NCBI GenBank assembly: GCA_017992885.1
Contig: JAGONT010000022.1
Span: forward strand, 1 to 35,991
Origin: Alphaproteobacteria bacterium
Lineage (GTDB): Bacteria; Pseudomonadota; Alphaproteobacteria; UBA9655
Direction: 5' to 3'
Length of the DNA stretch: 35,991 nucleotides
Shown: positions 18,542-27,815 of the stretch, piece after piece
How the letters are laid out: each line of letters starts with the position of its first letter
Position numbering within the stretch: the first letter of the stretch is position 1
The notes under the pieces: generated by a model
The model's input: the letters and a program-made list of their open reading frames with translations, nothing else
Databases searched by the model: none
Told to the model about the DNA's origin: nothing
Program-made: the position numbers and the translations under genes

Positions 18542-18556
18542 CTGATTAAGCTTAGC

Positions 18557-19555
18557 ATGAAACCTGTATTTTATAATGTAGTGGAGAGAGTTCTTTGTTT
18601 CATATTTTTCTTCTCAGTTTTTCTCTTACCTTGCTTGCTGAATGCCATGATGGAGGAAAATGACAATTCAGAAATTTCATCTCGTATAGGCTCTCAACCT
18701 AAAAAGACAGTAGAAATAATAGAACTTCCCCAAGAAGAGAAGTTTCTTGAGGGAGTATCAGAAACTCTTCTCATACCTTTGTACGGCAGAGCTTTAGAAA
18801 CAGAAAGGGAGGACGGCGTCATTAAAGACCCAAAGGCCGTGGAAGTTGTTAATAAGATAAAAGAAGAGCTGCCTACATTGCAACTATCTTGCTCCCCTCA
18901 ATTACAATTAGGCTTGTGTATCCGAAGCCAGATTTTAGATGAAAGGGTTAGAAATTTTCTTGAGGCGTCTCCAGATGCAAATATTGTTAATTTAGGAGCA
19001 GGGCTATGTACGAGGTTTACACGGGTTGATAATGGGGAATGCCATTGGTCAGAGCTAGATCTACCTCAAGTAGAAAATCTATGGCACCAGATTTATGAGG
19101 AATCAAGCAGACATAAATTTGTTAAAGGTTCAGTTACAGAAATAGATTGGCTCGATAAGGTTGCTCCAAATCCTGATTCTAAAACCTTGTTTATTGCAGA
19201 AGGGTTATTCATGTATTTTCCTGAGCAGGTGGTGCAATCCATTTTATCTAATATTGGCAACACATTTCCAGAATCAGAAATATTATTTGACGTTGTAGGA
19301 ATCCCAAAATTTCTGACATATGTTAGTGACTGGATTTTTCCAGACTTGCGACAATCAGGAACAAAGTTCTCTTGGGGAGGAAATAAGAACACTTCTTTTG
19401 AGCAAAGAGAAGATCTCTCACTAGTAGGGTCATGGCCTTTCCTTGAAAGAGAGAGCGCTCGTTGGTATCAAACAACCAAATTAATATACTTATACTCTCT
19501 TCCTGGTATGGGCCCTAGCCCAAGGGTACTTCAATTGAAATTTAAAGAAAGATAA
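18557..19555 (+). CDS. Exported leucine carboxyl methyltransferase-family (PPM1/TcmP-like) protein
   Basis: From the ATG at 18557 the protein is 332 residues. A longer frame starts at 18536, but that ATG lies inside the IS1 terminal repeat, so the 18557 start is preferred; it also gives a standard signal peptide (MKPVF…, ending LLNA, followed by MMEEND). The body matches the LCM methyltransferase family (PF04072 type): LLIPLYGRALETE, motif I NIVNLGAGLCTRFTRV, the acidic WSELDLPQV, and TLFIAEGLFMYFPEQVVQSI with the typical ExxxMY motif. These enzymes methylate protein C-termini or small polyketide-like substrates, usually in the cytosol. The IS1 insertion has removed the native upstream region, so expression may depend on the IS or be lost. 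Confidence 0.75.
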   Translation: MKPVFYNVVERVLCFIFFFSVFLLPCLLNAMMEENDNSEISSRIGSQPKKTVEIIELPQEEKFLEGVSETLLIPLYGRALETEREDGVIKDPKAVEVVNKIKEELPTLQLSCSPQLQLGLCIRSQILDERVRNFLEASPDANIVNLGAGLCTRFTRVDNGECHWSELDLPQVENLWHQIYEESSRHKFVKGSVTEIDWLDKVAPNPDSKTLFIAEGLFMYFPEQVVQSILSNIGNTFPESEILFDVVGIPKFLTYVSDWIFPDLRQSGTKFSWGGNKNTSFEQREDLSLVGSWPFLERESARWYQTTKLIYLYSLPGMGPSPRVLQLKFKER

Positions 19556-19576
19556 AAACTATATTCAAAAAGTCAA

Positions 19577-19610
19577 GACATATCCAAGTTTTCTTGGATA
19601 TGTCAGTTTT
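19577..19610. terminator. Rho-independent terminator-like perfect hairpin
   Basis: GACATATCCAAG (19577-19588), loop TTTT, CTTGGATATGTC (19593-19604): a perfect 12-base stem ending with AGTTTT. It lies 22 bases after the stop of the methyltransferase gene and is a good candidate for its terminator despite the short T-tract. Confidence 0.6.
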
Positions 19611-19807
19611 CGAAGTCTATTTGAGGCTTCATGAGAATGTCGTATGTATAGCCGTGTCAAAAAGATTGAAAACAAAAAAGTAGCATCTATGTGACTCTCT
19701 TCAGATAAAATAAGACTTCTTAAACATTTTTTGTTTGAAGAGAAAAGAAAATTGTCTTAAATTTACTCATTAAAAATAATTAGAAAACATTAAATTTATC
19801 AGGGATA

Positions 19808-21070
19808 ATGAAAAACAAGATCACGTTTCGGAAATTTTGGGGTGTTCTATACTTATTTTTAATCTTTAACCTTCCTGTAAATGCTGAAAAAACCCTAACT
19901 TTAGATCAAATAGTCCAGAAAGCTCTTCAAAATAATAAAGAATTAAAAGTTGTAAAGCATAATGTTGATATTGCTAAAGCTTGCTTAATCCAGGCTAGCC
20001 AATACCCAAACCCTAAGCTTAATTTAGCAAATAGTGATGACACTTTACTGACAAACGAGGGGGAATACGCAAGAAGTATTGGAATTAGCCAAGAATTCCC
20101 AGTGGCTGGTCGTATTGGAACTCAAGAAAATGTTGCCCAAGTAGATATAGAAATAGCTTTAGCTGAAATTAAAAACGCGGAACGAAAATTGAAAGGGGAA
20201 ATAGCTTCAAACTTTTACACGCTTCTTGTTATTGATCTTCGCATAGAACAAATGAATGTTTTTCTAGCAGTTACTAAAAAATTAATGGAAGTCACACGTA
20301 AAAGATACGGAGCGGCAGAGGTTTCGGAATTAGATGTGAATGCCGCTCAGCTTGAATATGAACGTTTTCTTCAAGAAAAAAATTTACTAAACAACCAGCG
20401 TCTAATCCAATTTGCAAATCTTAATGAGTTACTTGGAGGAGAGCTTTCTTCTCAATTAGCCATAAATAAAACTTTGCCTGCAATGTTTATTGTACAAAAT
20501 TTGGATGAAAAGATGAATTTCGCCTTTAAGTTGCGCCATGAATTGCAAATAGCAAGGCTAAATATTAACCGGGCAAAAGCCGATAATGAACTTGCTCACG
20601 CACAAAAGTGGGAAGATTGGACCGTAGGCGTTGGATTTGAGCAAGACAAATCAGTCATTACAGGGGCTCCCCCTCAAAAACCAGATAAAAAGCTGGCTCT
20701 TAACCTCATCATTCCCTTACCGCTCCTCAATAGTAACCAAGGGCGAATAAGGGAGGCAGCTACGCTGCACGCTCAAGCTTTATGTAAAGTTGAGGCCCTT
20801 AAATTAGCCATACAAACTGAAGTCAAAAAAGCTTACGCAGAAGTACAAGCCTTAAAAGATGTTATAGAGCGATTTGATAAAAGCTCCCTTGTACTTAGTA
20901 AAAAGAACTCACATTTAGCACAAAGCGCCTATAATAATGGCCAAATTTCTTTTCTCGAAGTTGTTCAAGCACAACGGCAGCAAAATGATATACAAACGCT
21001 CTATCTCAATACTTTAGACAAATATTTACAAGCTTTTGTAAAACTACAAACCTCAACTGGGGAAATTTGA
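19808..21070 (+). CDS. czcC: Outer-membrane efflux protein (TolC/CzcC family)
   Basis: 420 residues with a signal peptide (about 1-26, ending PVNA) and the TolC-type duplicated helical-barrel architecture: LTLDQIVQKALQNNKELKVV near the start and the second-half copy NLIIPLPLLNSNQGRIREA … LAIQTEVKKAYAEVQALKDV near 290-350, then GQISFLEVVQAQRQ. It is the exit duct of an RND pump. It is the first gene of a tight three-gene operon, with 24 bases to the next gene. RBS AGGGA precedes the ATG closely. The metal cannot be read from this subunit. Confidence 0.85.
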   Translation: MKNKITFRKFWGVLYLFLIFNLPVNAEKTLTLDQIVQKALQNNKELKVVKHNVDIAKACLIQASQYPNPKLNLANSDDTLLTNEGEYARSIGISQEFPVAGRIGTQENVAQVDIEIALAEIKNAERKLKGEIASNFYTLLVIDLRIEQMNVFLAVTKKLMEVTRKRYGAAEVSELDVNAAQLEYERFLQEKNLLNNQRLIQFANLNELLGGELSSQLAINKTLPAMFIVQNLDEKMNFAFKLRHELQIARLNINRAKADNELAHAQKWEDWTVGVGFEQDKSVITGAPPQKPDKKLALNLIIPLPLLNSNQGRIREAATLHAQALCKVEALKLAIQTEVKKAYAEVQALKDVIERFDKSSLVLSKKNSHLAQSAYNNGQISFLEVVQAQRQQNDIQTLYLNTLDKYLQAFVKLQTSTGEI

Positions 21071-21094
21071 ATTTATGCGTATGGGGATGTAAAA

Positions 21095-22057
21095 ATGAAA
21101 AATAGTGTAAATAGACAGAGCTCTTTTTTTAAAGTTATTTTTGTAGTTATTTTAAGTCTTATATATGATTTTCCTTTGCTAGGTCATGGGAATGAAATTG
21201 AAATTGGAAACTCTCAAAAAGAAGAAGACATTCATTTAGATACAGGCCAAGCAAAAGCTATAGATTTAAAAGTAGCCCACCCGAGCATTCAAAGCCTTAC
21301 AAAGTCCCTAAGCTTAAATGGCGAAGTTCGCCCCCTACCTAACTCTCAAGCGGATGCAAGTGTACGTATTAATGGGCAAGTTACTGAACTTTATGCTAAT
21401 GCGGGAGATAGTGTTCGTAAAGGCCAAAAACTTGCAAAGGTTCAATCATTTTTAGTAGGTGATCCTCCTCCAAGTGTTGTGATTACAGCTCCCATTAATG
21501 GCCTCATTGATGTGAGGAATGTTAAATTAGGCCAGGCAGTGCAACCAAATACCGCCCTTTTTAGCATAACCAATAGAGATCCAATTATGGTAGAAGCAAA
21601 TCTCTACGAAGAGGATATAGGAAAAGTCAAACGAGGGCAGACTGCAAATATTAATGTGCTAAGTTATCCTGGTCGTATATTTACTGGAAAAGTCATTTTA
21701 ATCGAGCCTAATCTTGATTCTGTCACACGCACAGTAAAGGTGCAACTTGCCTTAAATAATCCTCAAGGTCTTTTAAAACCTAATATGAGTGCTCAGGCCA
21801 ATATAGTGCTTGAAGAAAATATGCGCGCTCTTGCCGTTCCAAATGCTGCTATCTTAGAAGATAGAGGTGAAAAATTCATTTTTACGCAGGATGGAGAAAC
21901 TTACAAGCGAGTTACCATTACAACAGGTGCAGGTAATAATAAGTATACAGAAATTAAGAGTGGTGTAAATATTAATGACAATGTTGTTATTCAAGGACAT
22001 CGTCAATTATATACTTTATGGCTTACTGGCGATCAACATAATGAAGGTAAAAAGTAG
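21095..22057 (+). CDS. czcB: RND efflux periplasmic adaptor (CzcB/CusB family)
   Basis: 320 residues: a signal segment (about 1-30), then a barrel/lipoyl arrangement. The first lipoyl half is VRINGQVTELYANAGDSVRK and the second is VVITAPINGLIDVRNVKLGQ, joined by a very short linker, so the long coiled-coil hairpin of AcrA-type adaptors is absent. The beta-barrel segment contains MVEANLYEEDIGKVKRGQTA, and the membrane-proximal domain follows. The sequence LGHGNEIEIG after the signal includes one His; the His-rich N-terminal metal site of some CzcB proteins is not present. It links the pump to the outer-membrane duct. Its stop (TAG, 22055-22057) abuts the pump gene. Confidence 0.85.
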   Translation: MKNSVNRQSSFFKVIFVVILSLIYDFPLLGHGNEIEIGNSQKEEDIHLDTGQAKAIDLKVAHPSIQSLTKSLSLNGEVRPLPNSQADASVRINGQVTELYANAGDSVRKGQKLAKVQSFLVGDPPPSVVITAPINGLIDVRNVKLGQAVQPNTALFSITNRDPIMVEANLYEEDIGKVKRGQTANINVLSYPGRIFTGKVILIEPNLDSVTRTVKVQLALNNPQGLLKPNMSAQANIVLEENMRALAVPNAAILEDRGEKFIFTQDGETYKRVTITTGAGNNKYTEIKSGVNINDNVVIQGHRQLYTLWLTGDQHNEGKK

Positions 22058-25000
22058 TGATGTTCACTTCTCTTATTGCCTGGTCATTAAATAACCGTTT
22101 TCTCGCTTTAGCTTTTACTCTCCTTGTGGTTATTTGGGGAGGCTATACCCTTCAACATATGCCCGTGGATGTTTTTCCTGAGTTTGCTCCCCCACAAGTT
22201 GTTATTCAAACAGAATCACCTGGAATGTCCCCGCAAGATGTCGAAGCCTTAATCACTTATCCTCTTGAAAGCGCCATCAACGGAACCCCAGGCGTTACAC
22301 GCGTTCGTTCTAGAACGGCTGCAGGACTTTCAACAATCGTCATTGTATTTGATGATGCGACAGATGTTTATAGAGATCGACAGCTTGTAAATGAGAAAAT
22401 TCAACAAATCATGGAACGACTTCCAGCAGGCATCAAGGGTCCAACCATGCTTCCTGTCACATCTGCCGTAGGCTGGATGATTAAGTACGCATTAATGAGC
22501 GATACAATTTCTCCTGAAGATTTAAGAACCATTTCTGATTGGGAGATTCGTCCTCGTATTCTTGCCCTAGGGGGAATTGCTTCAGTTGTATCCACTGGAG
22601 GAGAAGTTAAACAGTATCAAATACTGCTAGATGCTGCCCGCATGTTTGCGTATCATATTAGCCCCTCAGACGTACGTCAGGCCTTGGAAAAAGCAAATAC
22701 CAATGTCCCTGGAGCATTCTTTTTAGGTGATTCAGGACAAGAATTAATTATTAGCGCTATCGGTCGTGTACATACCCTAGAAGATCTTAAAAAAACAGTT
22801 ATAACCGTTCGAGAAGGAATCCCTATTACGATAGATAACGTAGCTACTGTCACTTATGGAGGAGAAATCAAACGTGGAGACGGAGCGTTTAATCTTAAAA
22901 AGGCAGTAATAGGCACCGTTTCTAAAGCTTACGGAGCGGATACCCTTACAACGACCTATAGAGTCGAAAAGGTTTTGGAAGAGATTAAAAAAATCCTTCC
23001 CTTTGGAGTCACCCTTGATACTCAAGTTTTTCGTCAAGCCAATTTTATTGACTCAGCCATTTATAACTTGAAAATGGCTCTCTTAGAAGGAGCTGTAATT
23101 GTTGTTGTCATTTTATTCATTTTCTTGATGAATTGGCGGGCTTCTTTAATCACATTTTTGTCTATTCCCCTCTCATTTGTAGGGGGCGTTCTCGTTATGA
23201 ATACCTTAGGAATGGGAATCAACGTTATGACATTGGGAGGGCTCGCTATTGCCATTGGAGAGGTTGTCGATGATGGAATTATTACAGTTGAAAATGTTGT
23301 GCGTCGATTGAGATTAAATCGTTCTTCCTCTCATCCTTTGCCTGCCATTGAGATCGTTTTTGATGCAATTCTTGAGATCCGCAGCTCGGTTGTGTATGCG
23401 ACAATGATCATTTGTATGGTTTTTATTCCCATTTTTTTCCTAGAAGGAATTGCAGCTCGTATCTTTAGTCCCTTAGGAGTTGCGTATATAGCATCCGTTA
23501 TTGCTTCTCTACTCGTTTCGATTCTGACATTACCTGCTCTTTGTTACTTACTATTAGTGCGCTCCAAGGAAAAAGAAATGACTGCTAGGGTAGTTTTACA
23601 TGAATCAATAAAATGCAATATCGTAAAAAACGACGTCTTTACTTCTACAGCAGTTCTCCATGCGGAAAAAGAGACGCCTTTTGCTGTTTGGCTTAAAGAT
23701 AAATTTTCATCTATTTTGAATTGGTCCTTAAGGCATTGTTTTTGGGTTATTGGACTTGCAACCACTGCTTTAATATTAGCTTTAGTTCTCCTTTCTTTTT
23801 TTGGGCGGGCCTTTTTGCCAGAATTCCATGAGGGAAATTTTATTATTTCAATGAATACTCTTCCTGGAACCTCATTGGAAGAATCTATGCGATTAGGTAA
23901 ATTAGTTCGGCAAAATTTATTAAAATATCCTCAAGTAATTTCAATTTCTCAGCGTGCTGGAAGGAATGAATTAGATGAGGATGCAGAATCCCCAAATTTT
24001 AGCGAATTTGATATTCTTTTGGATTTTGATAAAGATAAAAATATTCCACCCGTGGAATTAATTAAGCGTATACGCGAAGATCTAGCAAAAATACCAGGAA
24101 CTATATTTAATGTTGGTCAATTTATTGCCCATCGAATGGATGAAGTTTTATCAGGAGTACGGGCTCAAGTCGCTGTTAAGGTTTTTGGAGAAGATTTATC
24201 AATACTTAATGAAATAGGCCAATCTATAGAGAGGACTCTTCGCACTGTTCCTGGCGTTGTAGACATCAATAGAGAGCAGCAAATTTCTGTACCACAAATT
24301 ACAATTAAAATCGATCGGGAGAAAGCTCTGCGTTATGGTGCTCAAGTAGGAACAATTGCTGATTCCATACAAACCTATCTTAACGGTGTTGTTGTTTCTA
24401 GTATTCTAGAAGGTCAACGTAGTTTTGACTTATTTTTGCGATTAGATGATAAAGACCGTAATACTCTCAATTCACTTCATGATTTGTTTATTGATATCCC
24501 AGAAACAAGCTCTAGCAAAAAGCCTAAAATTCCTTTACGTGCTGTTGCAAAAATAGCAATTGAAAATCAGCCGTATTCTATTAAGCGTGAAAATGTTCAG
24601 CGTCTTATTACTGTTGCCTTCAATGTAGAAGGTCGTAATCTAGGAAGTGTAATTCACGATGTCCAAAAAGGCTTACAAGAAAAAATAAAATTACCTTCTG
24701 GATACTATATTGAATATGGGGGTCAATTTGAAAGCCAACAACAAGCGACACGAATTTTATTAATTTTTGGAGGGTTGATTTTATTTGCTACTCTTATACT
24801 CCTTTTTAAAGTGTTCGGAACTTTTCGAGAAGCTTTTCTTGTTGTGCTTAACGTTCCTTTTGCTTTGATAGGAGGTATTTTTTCTCTTTTCCTTGCGGGA
24901 GCCGAAATGAGTATAGCCGCAATGATTGGGTTCATTACCCTTTTTGGAATTACGATGCGTAATGGTATTATTTTAGTTTCGCGCTATAATCAATTGCGTG

Positions 25001-25281
25001 CAGAGAAAAAGCCACTACAAGAGATTGTGGTCCAAGGTGCCCTTGATCGTCTCGTGCCTGTTTTAATGACAGCTTCTACAGCCGCATTAGGCTTAATTCC
25101 TTTGCTATGGGGATCCCCTGTTGGTAAAGAATTAGAACGGCCATTAGCTCAGGTTCTTTTAGGAGGGCTTTTTACATCCACAATGCTAAACATGATCGTA
25201 ATTCCTACCCTTTACTTTCATATTGAAAAATGGAGAGAATGGCAACGTGAGAAGCATACACGATCCCTCCAGGACAAATAA
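22057..25281 (+). CDS. czcA: Heavy-metal efflux RND pump (CzcA/CusA family)
   Basis: About 1,070 residues, the normal length. The first possible start is GTG at 22057 overlapping the previous stop by one base; the ATG at 22060 is equally likely. The N-terminal membrane helix is followed by the porter domain start MPVDVFPEFAPPQVVIQTES. The TM4 motif is GGLAIAIGEVVDDGIITVEN with paired Asp for proton relay (about residues 392-411). Second-half features include GRAFLPEFHEGNFIISMNTL and TLFGITMRNGIILVSRYNQL. These place it in the HME (heavy-metal) branch and not in the drug branch, but whether it exports Cu, Zn, Co or Ni cannot be decided. No regulator (CueR, CusRS, ArsR type) or metallochaperone is adjacent. 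Confidence 0.9.
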   Translation: MMFTSLIAWSLNNRFLALAFTLLVVIWGGYTLQHMPVDVFPEFAPPQVVIQTESPGMSPQDVEALITYPLESAINGTPGVTRVRSRTAAGLSTIVIVFDDATDVYRDRQLVNEKIQQIMERLPAGIKGPTMLPVTSAVGWMIKYALMSDTISPEDLRTISDWEIRPRILALGGIASVVSTGGEVKQYQILLDAARMFAYHISPSDVRQALEKANTNVPGAFFLGDSGQELIISAIGRVHTLEDLKKTVITVREGIPITIDNVATVTYGGEIKRGDGAFNLKKAVIGTVSKAYGADTLTTTYRVEKVLEEIKKILPFGVTLDTQVFRQANFIDSAIYNLKMALLEGAVIVVVILFIFLMNWRASLITFLSIPLSFVGGVLVMNTLGMGINVMTLGGLAIAIGEVVDDGIITVENVVRRLRLNRSSSHPLPAIEIVFDAILEIRSSVVYATMIICMVFIPIFFLEGIAARIFSPLGVAYIASVIASLLVSILTLPALCYLLLVRSKEKEMTARVVLHESIKCNIVKNDVFTSTAVLHAEKETPFAVWLKDKFSSILNWSLRHCFWVIGLATTALILALVLLSFFGRAFLPEFHEGNFIISMNTLPGTSLEESMRLGKLVRQNLLKYPQVISISQRAGRNELDEDAESPNFSEFDILLDFDKDKNIPPVELIKRIREDLAKIPGTIFNVGQFIAHRMDEVLSGVRAQVAVKVFGEDLSILNEIGQSIERTLRTVPGVVDINREQQISVPQITIKIDREKALRYGAQVGTIADSIQTYLNGVVVSSILEGQRSFDLFLRLDDKDRNTLNSLHDLFIDIPETSSSKKPKIPLRAVAKIAIENQPYSIKRENVQRLITVAFNVEGRNLGSVIHDVQKGLQEKIKLPSGYYIEYGGQFESQQQATRILLIFGGLILFATLILLFKVFGTFREAFLVVLNVPFALIGGIFSLFLAGAEMSIAAMIGFITLFGITMRNGIILVSRYNQLRAEKKPLQEIVVQGALDRLVPVLMTASTAALGLIPLLWGSPVGKELERPLAQVLLGGLFTSTMLNMIVIPTLYFHIEKWREWQREKHTRSLQDK

Positions 25282-25623
25282 CAAAAAAATTAATAACAAT
25301 TAGAGTTAATCAGGAGAGAGAAGATTAGGGGAATTTACAGAAAAATTGTTGCACTACTCTTAGCTTGATTTTTATCAAGATTAGAGGTTTCTAGTAAAAA
25401 CATAGAAATTATCCTATTCAAAAAAATTAAATTAATTAAATTCAATTGACATTTTCAAACACCTCTTTACTATTTATATGATTAAATAGAGAAGAATTTA
25501 TGAATTTTATTAAATACATTGAGCGTTTTTTTATTTTTTTTAAGCTGCAATATTTAAAATTAATTTTGGTAAAACATTTTTCTTTCCTTGTTTTTTAGTT
25601 TAGAAAAAGAAAAATGAGTTTTT
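25282..25623. other. AT-rich gap between pump and protease genes
   Basis: No gene. CTTGAT-TTTT-ATCAAG (25364-25379) is a weak terminator-like hairpin 83 bases after the pump stop. The right part is extremely AT-rich and probably contains the promoter of the protease gene, but no single -35/-10 pair stands out. Confidence 0.4.
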
Positions 25624-27198
25624 ATGAATAAACTTCTTTTAATATTGTTTTCTTTTTCGTTTTCTTCTTCTGCTGTGGCGGTTCTTAAAGAAAATGATGA
25701 TGAACATGGACTCAAGAGAACTGTTATTAAGGACTTAAGAGTAAGTCAAAATCTTCCTCCTTATCAATCTGATGAATTTCCTTTTCAAGAATCTGACCTT
25801 ATAGGAATGAGCCATACAAATTTTTGTCCAAACTTACCAGAGATAACACGAACTCATAAATTGCTTGCAAGTCCTTACACGCAAGATTCTCTTAATGTCG
25901 CATTTTGTGAAGACGGTCGATGTGTAGTTATTAAACCTGAATCCTTTCCTCTTGGGAAAGAAGCGATCTTAAAGAAAGTTATTCCAGGGAAAGATGGACG
26001 TGTTCGTGTAATAAACACCAGTGAACTTCCTTATCGGTTTTATGGCCATATGATTATGGAATTTTCAAATGGGAAAGAATATGTCGGATCAGGAATGCTT
26101 GTAGGACCTCATCATATTTTAACAGCAGGGCATAATATTTTTTCTCATAAAATAGGAGAAGGATGGGCAACATCAGTTAAATTTATTCCAGCAAGAAACG
26201 AAGCAGAAATGCCTTTTGGAGGGGCTCAGGGTGTTGTGTTGCTAAGCGTTAATAACTGGGTAGAAAATCAAAATAAAGATTATGATTTTGGAATGGTTAT
26301 CCTTGATAAACCAATTGGTTACCAAACAGGATGGGCAGGAATGCTTTCTATTTTTCATGATCTTTTAAAGCAAAGCACTATACATGTGAGTGGCTATCCA
26401 GGAGATAAAGGGGAGAAAGATCTACAGTCAACCCAAATGTGGACAATGAGCCATCGTGTCAAAGTGGTTCTTAGAGATCAAATCACTTACGGAATTGAGC
26501 CATATCCAGGACAAAGTGGGAGTGGTGTATGGACTCAACTACCTGGCTATAAAGGATATTATATAGTTGGTGTTCATGGCTATAGGGGGGAAGACCAGAG
26601 CAATGAAAATGCAGTCACAAGAATATCTGCTGTAAAGCTTAAGCGCTTGGTGAGTTGGATGCGGGAATATCAACTTCAAGATTTCTATCATCCAGAGCTT
26701 CCTTCAGAAGAAGAAAAAACAGAAAAAGCAACTTACGTAACTTATAAGGACGAGGCTAAGGGAGGAAATGCTGAATCGCAATATCAACTTGCCCTGTGTT
26801 ATAAAGAAGGTCGCGGCGTTCAAAAGAACCCTGATAAAGCATTTGAGTGGTATAATAAAGCCGCAGCTCAAGAACATAAAATAGCGCGACGTGAGTTAGC
26901 GTTGTGTTATAAAAAAGGTATTGGAATTGAGAAAAATGTGATTTTTGCGCTTGGCATTCTTTTGAAACTAGAAAATGATGCTTGGGCGCAAACCAATATT
27001 GGAATGCTCTATGATAAAGGTCACGGAGTTGCACAAGATTATGTTGAGGCGATGCGTTGGTATCAGCTGGCAGCAACTCAAAATCATCCAGCCGCACAAG
27101 CAAAAATTGGGGAGCTCTATCATAATGGCCTAGGTGTCCCATCGGATTATGGTGAAGCGAGGCGTTGGTATCAATTTGATCTTGCTACTATTTGTTAG
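25624..27198 (+). CDS. Exported V8-like serine protease with C-terminal Sel1 repeats, 3' end truncated by IS
   Basis: 524 residues. A signal peptide (about 1-19, ending SSSAVA) is followed by VLKENDDEHG. The trypsin-fold domain (about 130-345) has all three catalytic residues: His170 in HHILTAGHN, Asp221 in DYDFGMVIL and Ser298 in PGQSGSGVW. The spacing fits glutamyl-endopeptidase (V8/exfoliatin) type enzymes. From about 375 there are four Sel1-like repeats with motifs such as AESQYQLALCYKEGRGVQKN, AQTNIGMLYDKGHGV and AAQAKIGELYHNGLGV; the second is degenerate. The last repeat ends abruptly at RRWYQF, and the final residues DLATIC come from what looks like the left end of an IS3 element. A protease joined to a protein-binding repeat array suggests a secreted enzyme acting on specific partners. 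Confidence 0.8.
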   Translation: MNKLLLILFSFSFSSSAVAVLKENDDEHGLKRTVIKDLRVSQNLPPYQSDEFPFQESDLIGMSHTNFCPNLPEITRTHKLLASPYTQDSLNVAFCEDGRCVVIKPESFPLGKEAILKKVIPGKDGRVRVINTSELPYRFYGHMIMEFSNGKEYVGSGMLVGPHHILTAGHNIFSHKIGEGWATSVKFIPARNEAEMPFGGAQGVVLLSVNNWVENQNKDYDFGMVILDKPIGYQTGWAGMLSIFHDLLKQSTIHVSGYPGDKGEKDLQSTQMWTMSHRVKVVLRDQITYGIEPYPGQSGSGVWTQLPGYKGYYIVGVHGYRGEDQSNENAVTRISAVKLKRLVSWMREYQLQDFYHPELPSEEEKTEKATYVTYKDEAKGGNAESQYQLALCYKEGRGVQKNPDKAFEWYNKAAAQEHKIARRELALCYKKGIGIEKNVIFALGILLKLENDAWAQTNIGMLYDKGHGVAQDYVEAMRWYQLAATQNHPAAQAKIGELYHNGLGVPSDYGEARRWYQFDLATIC

Positions 27199-27257
27199 AC
27201 AGTCAGAAGAGAGTTATACGAGAAGAAAAAAGGTATAATTCTAGGAGACAGTAATTG

Positions 27258-27583
27258 ATGAGAACTTATGATAAAGAATTTAAGAGAAACGTTGTAAATT
27301 TATTAAAAGTAGCGGGCGCTCACTTAAGACGATTGCAGAAGATTTAGGCTTATCAATATCAACCCTTAGCCATTGGGTTCAAGGCTATAAGAAAGATGGG
27401 GCTCAAAGCTTTCCTGGGAAAGGGCAGGTAAAGTCTGCTGAAGAAGAGCTAAGGATTTTACGTAAGGAATTAACTCATGTTCGCCAAGAAAGAGATATTT
27501 TAAAAAAAGCAGTCGCCATTTTTTCAGGACCCCAAGGGAAAGATACTGCGTTAGCCGTCAAGAGAATTTTTAAAAATATTTAA
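27258..27583 (+). pseudogene. IS3-family OrfA, frameshifted
   Basis: ATG at 27258 (AGGAGA upstream) gives MRTYDKEFKRNVVNLLK. Near 27308 the frame changes by one base: the expected continuation SGRSLKTIAEDLGLSISTLS reads on in the next frame with HWVQGYKK and a leucine-zipper-like LRILRKELTHVRQERDILKK to the stop at 27581-27583. It is the DNA-binding subunit of the transposase and is inactive as it stands. Confidence 0.7.
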
Positions 27584-27591
27584 CATGCCAA

Positions 27592-27815
27592 TTACTTCTG
27601 AAACGTAGTTTGAGTTTTTAAAACGCCAAAGACAATATGCAGGAGCTTTCTCATTACAGCTGCTACGATAACCTTTCCTTTTTTGCCTTTTCCACGTAAT
27701 CTTTCAACAAATTGTTTCATAGGTGAAGAGATACGTATCACAACCATTGCTGGAAAAAAGAGAATTTTTCGGAGCGAGGCATTCCCAGTTTTAGAAATCG
27801 TTTCTTTTCCTTTAA
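27592..27815 (-). pseudogene. IS110-family transposase, C-terminal fragment
   Basis: The minus strand encodes GKETISKTGNASLRKILFFP, then SPMKQFVERLRGKGKKGKVI, then VAAVMRKLLHIVFGVLKT, which is the Transposase_20 region of IS110/IS116 enzymes (helix-hairpin-helix and tail). The N-terminal DEDD catalytic domain is missing. The frame on the minus strand continues to 27945, but that part is antisense to the IS3 orfB fragment. It lies exactly where the N-terminal half of IS3 orfB should be. Confidence 0.65.

Noticed and set aside
17746-18550. Target duplication around the IS1-type element
   Set aside because: The flanks share only ATTAA at unequal distances from the ends, which is expected by chance in AT-rich DNA.
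18536-18556. Start of the LCM methyltransferase at 18536
   Set aside because: That ATG lies inside the IS1 terminal repeat; the ATG at 18557 gives a normal signal peptide.
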